From contig PKWC01000057.1 in NCBI GenBank assembly GCA_003131925.1, positions 1,192-9,362 of the forward strand: 8,171 nucleotides of DNA. The letters are read 5' to 3'. The translations under genes and the position numbers were made by a program. How positions within the stretch are numbered: the stretch's first letter is position 1; every line of letters starts with the position of its first letter. Positions 1 through 4,883 of the stretch are shown here, one piece after another. Below the pieces are notes generated by a model. It saw only the letters and a program-made list of their open reading frames with translations. It was not told the origin of the DNA and did not search any database. The DNA comes from Alphaproteobacteria bacterium. GTDB lineage: Bacteria > Pseudomonadota > Alphaproteobacteria > Micropepsales > Micropepsaceae.

Positions 1-89
1 CCGAATCCATCAGGCGCTGCGGAACGGCGGCGATGCCCAAGCCGTACGACCTGGAACACGTCGCGGAAGAGATTCGCAAGCTCGTCTGA
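1..89 (+). CDS. C-terminal end of a response-regulator receiver domain (partial)
   Basis: Only the last 28 codons are in the window, read from base 3 and ending in TGA at 87-89. The visible peptide contains G-T-A-A-M-P-K-P-Y-D-L-E followed by an amphipathic helix ending I-R-K-L-V. In CheY-like receiver domains the conserved Lys of the K-P-[FY] motif follows a short hydrophobic strand and precedes the last helix (alpha5), which is what is seen. The gene stops directly after that helix, so it ends in a receiver domain: either a stand-alone regulator or the receiver at the end of a hybrid kinase. No output domain follows. The operon downstream starts about 300 bases later, so a regulatory link to it is possible but not shown. 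The family call rests on a short peptide. Confidence 0.55.
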   Translation, partial: ESIRRCGTAAMPKPYDLEHVAEEIRKLV

Positions 90-394
90 CGCGCGCGCTT
101 CTCTAGCGGCTCCTGGCATTCGCGCCTACCGGCGTCGACGGCGACGGCGCGAGTTTGAAAGTGCTTCAATTCAAACTGCCGAAAACGTCGCAGCTCCAAG
201 CGTACGTGCAACCCAATTTATTTTGCGACTGAGACGCAGATGCATTTGCAGGTGTGCAATTTTGCTCATTTTTTTGATTTGATTTTTGATATGAAGCAAG
301 GAAATCGGGGCGCTTCACCCTCCATCATTTCATGATGCTCCGGCCGGGTTTCGTTCCGATCGCTTTGGCAATTCGAGAAAAGGGCGGGTTTCAG
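90..394 (+). promoter_or_regulatory. Intergenic leader upstream of the HiPIP-cytochrome operon
   Basis: This 305-base stretch holds no convincing gene. Its 5' part carries an inverted repeat (152-177, listed separately). From about 215 it becomes T-rich, with a run of seven T at about 269-275 and repeated TTTGAT-like units. The operon promoter probably lies here. One weak sigma70-like pair is TTGCTC (262-267) and TGATAT (287-292), but the 19-base spacer is long, so this is only a candidate. A 6-bp inverted repeat (CATCAT at 323-328, ATGATG at 332-337) sits between the T-rich part and the HiPIP start. Confidence 0.35.
152..177. other. 8-bp inverted repeat after the response-regulator gene
   Basis: AGTTTGAA (152-159) and TTCAAACT (170-177) are exact reverse complements around a 10-base loop. 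It lies 63 bases after the response-regulator stop. No T-run follows on the + strand, so it is not a classic intrinsic terminator. It may be a weak terminator, an mRNA 3'-end hairpin, or an operator for the downstream operon. Confidence 0.35.
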
Positions 395-712
395 ATGTCT
401 ACCGACAAGAGAAGTGCGCAAACACTTGAAGCAGAGGTGCGGCACTCCGCCGGGCTTTCGCGCAGAAACGTCTTGCAGTGCGCGACAGTCATTGCGGCAG
501 GCTCCGCCGCTATCGCGATGTCCGCAACGGCACTCGCCGCTGACGCTGGAACGGCCAAGGTTTCGCAACAAGCCGCGGCCTATCAGACCAGCCCCAAGAA
601 CGGCCAGCGCTGCACGGATTGCGCGCTCTTCATCGCGCCTGCCTCCTGCAAGCTCGTGGACGGCGCGATCAGCCCGGCCGGCTGGTGCAAATTCTTCGCC
701 AAGAAGACCTGA
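395..712 (+). CDS. High-potential iron-sulfur protein (HiPIP), Tat-exported
   Basis: This 105-aa precursor should be a small periplasmic [4Fe-4S] electron carrier. Residues 1-49 look like a Tat signal: twin Arg at 23-24 (S-R-R-N-V-L), a hydrophobic Ala/Val-rich stretch, and a cleavage-like T-A-L-A-A near 45-49. Tat export fits a cluster that is assembled before transport. The mature part is only about 56 residues and has four cysteines at 73, 76, 85 and 98 (C-x2-C-x8-C-x12-C). The G-W-C of the last ligand and the I-S-P preceding it are typical of the family. The Iro protein of Acidithiobacillus ferrooxidans belongs to the same family. I chose the ATG at 395 because AGGGCGGG (381-388) lies 6 bases upstream and the signal then has normal length. 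An in-frame ATG at 332 has no ribosome site and would add 21 untypical residues. It is the first gene of the operon, 49 bases before the cytochrome-porin. Confidence 0.9.
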   Translation: MSTDKRSAQTLEAEVRHSAGLSRRNVLQCATVIAAGSAAIAMSATALAADAGTAKVSQQAAAYQTSPKNGQRCTDCALFIAPASCKLVDGAISPAGWCKFFAKKT

Positions 713-761
713 AGGCGCCAGCAGAGGGTTCGTTACACGCAGCGCGAAGGGGGGAATCGTC

Positions 762-2129
762 ATGTCGGCTGGCCGCACGCAGTGGTCTTTCCTGTCCGCT
801 GCCGGAATGCTCACATTGGTATTGGCCACGCTATCGAAGCCGGCATTCGCCGTGCCGAGCTACGCGCGTCAGACGGGCCTCGCCTGTGAGGCCTGCCACA
901 CCGTGTTTCCTCAGCTGACGCCTTTTGGCCGGGTATTCAAGGCGAGCGGATACACGCTCTTCAATACGCTGAAGGTGGAGGACATCAACAAGCTGAAGCA
1001 GAGCACACTGTCGATCAGCGATCTACCTCCAGTCTCGGCGATGGTGATGGCCTCGGGCAGCTTTGCGGCGAAAGCGAACGATGCCAACTCGAGCGCGACG
1101 TCCACCGATTTTCCCCAGCAACTGAGCCTCTTCTACGCTGGCCGAATCGCCGACAATGTCGGCGCCTACATTCAGCTGACTTACGACGACCAGAGCGGAA
1201 CTATTGGCATCGACAACACCGACATCCGCTTTGCCGATGTCGCCAATCTCGACGGCCATAACCTCATCTACGGCGTGAGCCTGAACAACAACCCGACCGT
1301 GCAGGATCTGTGGAACACTACGCCCGCGTGGAGCCAGCCGTTCATCTCCTCGCCGGCCTTGCAGTCGCCGGCGACGATCACGCAAATCGAAGGTTCGTTC
1401 GCGGGAGCCGTGGCAGGTCTCTCCGCCTACGCTTTCGTGGACCAGTCCCTGTACGCGGAGTTCGGCGTCTATCGCACGGCGCTCCAAGGCGCGTCCGTCG
1501 CCAACAACGGCAACGTCAACAACAACATCATTGCCGGCGTGGCGCCCTATTGGCGCGTCGCCTATGAGTACGACTGGGGCAAGAATTCGTGGGAATTCGG
1601 CACGCTCGGCATGTTCGCCGACCTCCAGAATCCGACAACCCCCGCCGGCAATGCCATCAATGCATCGCTGCAGGGTGCACCGACGGACAAGTTCCTCGAT
1701 GCCGGCCTCGACTCCCAATACGAATACATCGATGACGACGAGCAGTTTTCCGTCGATGCGAGATGGATCCACGAGAATCAACGCCTCGATGCAAGTCACG
1801 CCTTCGGTTTTGCGAACAACTCCAGCGATGAGCTCGATAGCATCAACCTCAACACGAGCTATTTCTGGCGGCGCAAGTACGGAGGCACGCTTGGTTTCTT
1901 CAATCTCAGCGGTTCGCAAGATCCCCTCTACTATGGAAACTTCAAAGGCAATTCGAACAGCAGCTGGGGAATGGCGGAAGTCGATTATCTGCCGTGGCTC
2001 AATGTCAAGCTCGGCCTGCAATACACCGCCTTTCTGAATTTCAACGGTGCATCGTCGAACTACGACGGAGCCGGACGAAACGCGTCGGACAACAATCTCC
2101 TTTTCCTGTACTTGTGGTTTGCGTTCTGA
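762..2129 (+). CDS. cyc2: Cyc2-like outer-membrane fused monohaem cytochrome-porin
   Basis: 455 aa. Residues 1-30 are a Sec signal ending A-F-A. The mature protein begins V-P-S-Y-A-R-Q-T-G-L-A-C-E-A-C-H, with one haem-binding CXXCH at 42-46, followed by P-Q-L-T-P-F-G-R-V-F-K-A-S-G-Y (50-64). From about residue 90 onward it looks like a beta-barrel: alternating amphipathic, aromatic-rich strands (for example 121-129, 134-141, 264-271, 329-337, 366-383, 405-428) separated by Asn/Ser/Gly/Asp-rich loops. It ends L-W-F-A-F, with the terminal Phe typical of outer-membrane proteins. A short cytochrome fused to a barrel of this size is the architecture of Cyc2, which oxidises extracellular Fe(II) in iron-oxidising bacteria, and the (Y/F)-A-R-Q-T...CXXCH motif agrees. 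The ATG at 762 is chosen because AAGGGGGG (747-754) lies 7 bases upstream and a signal peptide follows immediately. Iron as substrate is inferred; an uncharacterised related cytochrome-porin family remains possible. Confidence 0.8.
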   Translation: MSAGRTQWSFLSAAGMLTLVLATLSKPAFAVPSYARQTGLACEACHTVFPQLTPFGRVFKASGYTLFNTLKVEDINKLKQSTLSISDLPPVSAMVMASGSFAAKANDANSSATSTDFPQQLSLFYAGRIADNVGAYIQLTYDDQSGTIGIDNTDIRFADVANLDGHNLIYGVSLNNNPTVQDLWNTTPAWSQPFISSPALQSPATITQIEGSFAGAVAGLSAYAFVDQSLYAEFGVYRTALQGASVANNGNVNNNIIAGVAPYWRVAYEYDWGKNSWEFGTLGMFADLQNPTTPAGNAINASLQGAPTDKFLDAGLDSQYEYIDDDEQFSVDARWIHENQRLDASHAFGFANNSSDELDSINLNTSYFWRRKYGGTLGFFNLSGSQDPLYYGNFKGNSNSSWGMAEVDYLPWLNVKLGLQYTAFLNFNGASSNYDGAGRNASDNNLLFLYLWFAF

Positions 2130-2145
2130 CACCACGCGCGTGCGT

Positions 2146-2156
2146 GGAGGGGAGGG
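2146..2156 (+). promoter_or_regulatory. Strong ribosome binding site deciding a GTG start
   Basis: GGAGGGGAGGG ends 4 bases before GTG at 2161, and its inner GGAG (2151-2154) is 6 bases upstream. It fixes the cytochrome c4 start at GTG 2161, where a signal peptide begins, rather than at an upstream in-frame ATG inside the preceding gene. Confidence 0.75.
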
Positions 2157-2160
2157 CTTC

Positions 2161-2784
2161 GTGAAACGCATTTTGCTCACTGCTCTGACCGCAAGTCTGT
2201 GTCTGGCCGGACCGGTGGCGATTGCCGGCGATGCGGGAAAAACCGCCGTCAACAGTCCGGCTGCGGAGGCCAAGGCGACGACAACCTGCCAGAACTGCCA
2301 TGGGCCGAAGGGAGACAGCGTTTCCGCCACCTTTCCCCGGTTGAACGGCCAACAGTCCGACTACATTGCCGCCCAGCTCAAGAACTTTCGCAGCCATAGC
2401 CGGACCGATCCGCATGCCGTGGCCTACATGTGGGGCATGGCGTCCCAGCTCGACGACTCGCTGATCGTCGAGCTTGCGAAGTACTATGGATCACAGGCAC
2501 CGACGTCGCCGCAAAGCGGTGGCGCGCTGGCCGAGCAGGGCCGCAAAATCTACGAAACCGGTGCTCCCGCCGACGGCGTGCCTCCCTGCCAGGCCTGCCA
2601 TGGCGCACACGGGGAGGGGAACAGCATCATTCCGCGAATCGCCGGCCAACACGCCGACTATCTCAAGAAACAGCTGGAGGCTTTTCGTTCGACGTTGCGC
2701 GAAAGCGACGTGATGCACGCCAATACCAAGGACATGACGGATACCGAAATCGAGGCCGTGGTGTCGTACCTCGCGAACGACTGA
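2161..2784 (+). CDS. Di-haem cytochrome c4 (Cyc1-like periplasmic electron carrier)
   Basis: 207 aa, with two tandem c-type domains as in cytochrome c4. Residues 1-22 are a Sec signal (M-K-R-I-L-L..., cleavage near A-I-A-G). Domain 1 has CXXCH at 43-47 with the c4-like context C-H-G-P-K-G-D-S and P-R-L-N-G-Q near 59-64; M93 or M90 is the likely sixth haem ligand. Domain 2 has CXXCH at 143-147 with C-H-G-A-H-G-E-G, then P-R-I-A-G-Q-H (158-164); M185 or M192 is the likely ligand, followed by T-D-T-E-I-E-A-V-V-S-Y-L. The duplicated P-R-(L/I)-x-G-Q is characteristic of c4. The Cyc1 protein of the A. ferrooxidans rus operon, which works downstream of Cyc2, is also a di-haem c4 type. The gene starts 31 bases after the cytochrome-porin stop and is presumably co-transcribed. 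The role would be to shuttle electrons across the periplasm to an oxidase not encoded here. Confidence 0.9.
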   Translation: MKRILLTALTASLCLAGPVAIAGDAGKTAVNSPAAEAKATTTCQNCHGPKGDSVSATFPRLNGQQSDYIAAQLKNFRSHSRTDPHAVAYMWGMASQLDDSLIVELAKYYGSQAPTSPQSGGALAEQGRKIYETGAPADGVPPCQACHGAHGEGNSIIPRIAGQHADYLKKQLEAFRSTLRESDVMHANTKDMTDTEIEAVVSYLAND

Positions 2785-2819
2785 AGTTGAGTCGTGGGCG
2801 TAGTCGTGGGGTTTTGGCG

Positions 2820-3202
2820 CTACGGTATCTCTCCGGCCCCGATCGCCTGTGCGTCCCACACGAGAGGCGGGCGCGCATCGACTTCGCCGGCTCCAAACAC
2901 TTTGATCGTGACATCGGCGCCAGGCCGGATCGTTGGAAGCGCTGACGAATTCGCGCTCAAGCCCTCTGGGCCGACAATCTCGAAATAGCGGTAGCCATGG
3001 TCCAGAGTAATTGCGGCCGCCTCGATCAAGACCTTCCGCGCGGCGTCTTTCGGGTTGTCTTGGGCTGTCCCTTTCCCCGAAATCACCGTCATGCGCTGAT
3101 GGAACACCGCCGGAGCGTGGTGTGGGCGCACCCTGCCTTGAGCACGATGGCGATGCCTGCAGTGCGAATCTTGATTGTCACAGGGCAGAACATGGCACGC
3201 AT
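2820..3202 (-). pseudogene. Frameshifted small lipoprotein of the CC0125/CC1285 type
   Basis: Two reading frames together give one plausible lipoprotein. Frame A starts at ATG 3202 (M-R-A-M-F-C-P-V) and has a hydrophobic stretch followed by V-L-K-A-G-C-A-H, a lipobox-like signal; it ends in TGA at 3089-3091 after 37 aa. Frame B carries the body: V-I-S-G-K-G-T-A-Q-D, then A-A-A-I-T-L-D-H-G-Y-R-Y-F-E-I-V, then T-I-K-V-F-G and a closing W-D-A-Q-A-I, ending in TAG at 2820-2822. The (A)-x-x-(L/I)-T-L-x-x-G-Y-x-Y-F core is what I associate with CC0125/CC1285 lipoproteins. A one-base shift after the lipobox would rejoin the frames, so this is either a pseudogene or a sequencing error. Alternatively, frame A's TGA overlaps a frame B ATG (ATGA at 3089-3092), which would allow coupled translation. 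It converges on the cytochrome operon with 35 bases between stops. Confidence 0.6.
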
Positions 3203-3231
3203 AGGTGGCGTGGAGGAGCGCAGCACCGCCG

Positions 3232-3453
3232 CCCGACCAGCTCGTCGAGCTCCGCTGTCATCCCGTCGGCGTCGGAGATTAAAGTGGACTAATTGTAGCC
3301 GCGTTCGAACTGCAGGATTTCGACGACATTCAGCTTTGTGTCGAGAGCCACCTTCACGGCTTCGGCAAGAATGTTGATGCGAGGGAGCATTTGCTCGCGC
3401 GCGTCCACTTTGAATTTGACATCTTTCGCTGCAATATTGGATTTCGCGAACAT
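3232..3453 (-). pseudogene. GroEL (chaperonin 60) remnant with in-frame internal deletion
   Basis: ATG at 3451-3453 opens a 54-codon frame ending in TAG at 3289-3291. Residues 8-37 read A-A-K-D-V-K-F...D-A-R-x-x-M-L...I-N-I-L-A-E-A-V-K-V-A-L, which follows the GroEL N-terminus (E. coli residues about 2-31). Residues 42-53 then read N-V-V-E-I-L-Q-F-E-R-G-Y, matching the apical-domain D-V-V-E-G-M-Q-F-D-R-G-Y near residue 189-200. So roughly 150 residues have been lost without breaking the frame. Past the TAG the same frame still resembles GroEL (S-D-A-D-G-M-T-A-E-L-D-E, 3273-3238), so the stop is secondary. ATP-site and hinge sequences are missing and it cannot be a working chaperonin. It nevertheless keeps a good ribosome site (AGGAGA at 3462-3467, 8 bases upstream), so the 54-aa peptide may be made. 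It lies downstream of hsp20 on the same strand. Confidence 0.75.
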
Positions 3454-3621
3454 ATCGATTGTCTCCTGAATGCCTGTTACGGAATATGCTTCGAATGACT
3501 CTGCGGCTATGGGGCTCTCTTGGAGGGCTTGGCGATTCAGCCTTCGAGCACGCCCATGATGTTCGATAGCGGACCGGACATGACGAGGGCTACTACTCGC
3601 GGAGCCGTGATGATTTCTACC

Positions 3622-3659
3622 GACGGCTCATGGGGCGGACTGCTCCGCCCCATGCCGTC
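3622..3659 (-). terminator. Very strong hairpin downstream of hsp20, probable terminator
   Basis: CATGGGGCGGA (3629-3639) and TCCGCCCCATG (3644-3654) pair perfectly around the 4-base loop CTGC. After a 2-base bulge the stem extends with GACGG (3622-3626) and CCGTC (3655-3659), about 16 bp in all. It begins 40 bases after the hsp20 stop on the - strand. There is no T-run on either side, so it could instead be a 3'-end-protecting hairpin or a protein-binding palindrome. A 38-codon frame of unknown significance (3537-3653, -) starts inside its arm. Nothing recognisable is seen in the rest of 3468-3698. Confidence 0.55.
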
Positions 3660-3698
3660 ATCTGGCGCGCGCCGGAAATGGACCGGCAACACGTCTCG

Positions 3699-4211
3699 TC
3701 AGCTCAGACCATTCGACTTGAATGGAATCTTCACCGTATGCTGCTTGCCGCCAGACGACTTGGGCAGCGTGATCTTCAGCACACCTTGGGAGAAGAGCAT
3801 CTTCACCGACTTGGGGTCCGGCACGAACGGCAGAGTGATCGAACGTGAAAACTTGCCGAACGTCCGCTCCTGATGGCAGTAGTCGCTATGCTGCAGGCTG
3901 CTTTCCATCCGCTTCTCGCCTTTGACGGTGAGAACGTCGTCGCTCAACGCGATCTCCACGTCCTTCTCTTCGACGCCAGGCAATTCGGTCCAGATTTCGA
4001 CCGAACTGTCGGTCTCGCTCACGCTCATCCGCGGCGTCGAGCTGTGGGACACTGTTCCCCACGGGGACGAAGACGAGTAGGAACCAAACCCATCGAGGAC
4101 CTGGTCGATCTCTCTATTCAAGGCCGAGAGAAATCCCCGGTTTGCATCGAAGCTTGACCCGGGCCTGAACCACGTAGACTGCGGGGTGAGGTAAGACATC
4201 TGATACGTCAT
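3699..4211 (-). CDS. Small heat-shock protein, Hsp20/alpha-crystallin family
   Basis: 170 aa; an ATP-independent holdase that binds unfolding proteins in the cytoplasm and forms oligomers. Residues 1-57 are the variable Ser-rich N-terminal arm (I-D-Q-V-L-D-G-F at 35-42). The alpha-crystallin domain covers about 58-151: V-E-I-W-T-E-L-P-G-V (71-80), the strand V-L-T-V-K-G-E-K (93-100), E-R-T-F-G-K-F-S-R-S (115-124) with the conserved Arg, and the signature F-S-Q-G-V-L-K-I-T-L-P (140-150). A C-terminal V-K-I (160-162) is the I/V-x-I/V motif that docks on neighbouring domains. The start at ATG 4211 is set by AGGGAG (4219-4224), 7 bases upstream. The length is normal and no key motif is missing. 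It is transcribed away from the 591-aa gene. The AT-rich leader may fold over the ribosome site (see 4212-4252). A GroEL remnant lies downstream. Confidence 0.93.
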   Translation of the reverse strand: MTYQMSYLTPQSTWFRPGSSFDANRGFLSALNREIDQVLDGFGSYSSSSPWGTVSHSSTPRMSVSETDSSVEIWTELPGVEEKDVEIALSDDVLTVKGEKRMESSLQHSDYCHQERTFGKFSRSITLPFVPDPKSVKMLFSQGVLKITLPKSSGGKQHTVKIPFKSNGLS

Positions 4212-4252
4212 GATATTTCTCCCTGTAATGATTGAGCATTATTTGAATATTC
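4212..4252 (-). promoter_or_regulatory. Possible ROSE-like RNA thermometer in the hsp20 leader
   Basis: On the - strand transcript, UGCUC (complement of 4234-4238) can pair with GGGA of the ribosome site (within 4219-4224), leaving one G unpaired, as in the U-[UC]-G-C-U motif of ROSE elements. Outside it, AUAUUC (from 4245-4252) can pair with G-A-A-A-U-A-U just before the start codon with one bulged A. The helices are short and were folded by eye. Such thermometers are common ahead of hsp20 genes, which is the main reason to propose it. Confidence 0.25.
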
Positions 4253-4279
4253 GTCATTCAAACTGCAGGATTAATATAG

Positions 4280-4348
4280 GCTTTATATTATGCGAAAGAC
4301 TATGATTTCTTCAGTAATATCGTAGCAATTCGGAGCTTTATATTCTGC
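4280..4348. repeat. Repeated 14-mer in the AT-rich region upstream of hsp20
   Basis: GCTTTATATTATGC (4280-4293) recurs as GCTTTATATTCTGC (4335-4348), with one mismatch and 55 bases between starts, about five helical turns. On the - strand (hsp20 sense) each reads GCA-[TG]-AATATAAAGC and contains a -10-like TATAAA. They could be two operator copies or two alternative promoter elements. I found no matching -35 at good spacing and no sigma32-type promoter. Confidence 0.45.
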
Positions 4349-4714
4349 ATTATTGTCATTTGATCATTGACTTTGTGATATCTGCCGCGTTTTCCGAAAC
4401 GTCTCGCCGCAAACTCAGATCTGGCTTCGATCACAATTTCGGAACAGGCGACCGAGGTTTCGTCCTTTCCTGTGGAGGAGCGAACCCGCCGTGGCGCTGA
4501 CCGGTCGGTGCGAAAGGAGGAGGGGATAGCCGACCCAAACGGAAGGAAAAGCACCGCTGATCCGTGCAAAAAGGAAACGCTCGAGCCGAACGTCGCTCAG
4601 TTGTTGGATGACTTACGCCGCGAATAGCCACAACGCGGCGGGCATCTTTGCTCCAAGCCATCTCTTGCGTGCGCCTGGGCACGACAGATTTGACGATCAG
4701 TTCATTTTTTCTCA

Positions 4715-4730
4715 CGGGATAAATATCCCG
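4715..4730. promoter_or_regulatory. 16-base palindrome, candidate operator
   Basis: CGGGATA (4715-4721) and TATCCCG (4724-4730) are perfect reverse complements separated by AA. It follows a T-rich run (TTCATTTTTTCT at 4701-4712). A short, near-continuous palindrome of this size fits a dimeric repressor or activator site. The regulator is unknown. Confidence 0.4.
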
Positions 4731-4797
4731 CACCGAGACGATCCAGCCGCCTGCGAACCCGATGAGCCAAACGGTCCAATCGCTTCTGATCTGGCGT

Positions 4798-4846
4798 GAC
4801 GCAACGAACTACCACCTTCAATTTCGTAGGTAGGATATGTTGCGTC
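4798..4846. repeat. Two-part inverted repeat just upstream of the 591-aa gene
   Basis: GACGCAAC (4798-4805) pairs with GTTGCGTC (4839-4846). Inside it CTACC (4809-4813) pairs with GGTAG (4829-4833), leaving a 3/5-base internal loop and a 15-base terminal loop. It ends 37 bases before the first possible start of the 591-aa gene. It could be a leader hairpin in the mRNA or a nested protein-binding site. Confidence 0.45.
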
Positions 4847-4883
4847 GTGGCATGGTCAGGCTGCGGTAAGCGCCGGCGGCCAC

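Larger units (their letters stand above)
4349..4883. other. Divergent intergenic region between hsp20 and the 591-aa gene
   Basis: No convincing gene is visible in these 535 bases. Open frames on both strands here (for example 4431-4733 on -, 4608-4799 on +) have Arg/Pro-rich or irregular translations and no recognisable motif. The stretch contains a 16-base palindrome (4715-4730) and a longer two-part inverted repeat (4798-4846), listed separately. Promoters for the 591-aa gene should lie in its right half. Confidence 0.5.

Noticed and set aside
414..761. Possible 116-residue N-terminal extension of the cytochrome-porin
   Set aside because: It overlaps the HiPIP gene in another frame, has Arg/Pro-rich nonsense composition, and a ribosome site plus signal peptide mark the start at 762.
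2047..2160. Upstream in-frame ATG extension of the cytochrome c4 gene
   Set aside because: It overlaps the end of the cytochrome-porin and would bury the signal peptide that begins at the GTG at 2161 behind its strong ribosome site.
1023..2330. 435-codon open frame on the - strand opposite the cytochrome-porin
   Set aside because: It is the antisense shadow of a real gene: low-complexity Val/Arg/Glu composition, no domain, and it spans two genuine + strand genes.
3537..3653. 38-codon - strand frame between hsp20 and the groEL remnant, ending G-P-L-S-N-I-M-G-V-L-E-G
   Set aside because: The translation looks protein-like, but its ATG lies inside the strong hairpin, there is no ribosome site, and I cannot tie it to a family.
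4431..4733. 100-codon - strand frame in the divergent intergenic region
   Set aside because: No ribosome site, no recognisable motif, and an Arg/Pro-rich second half.
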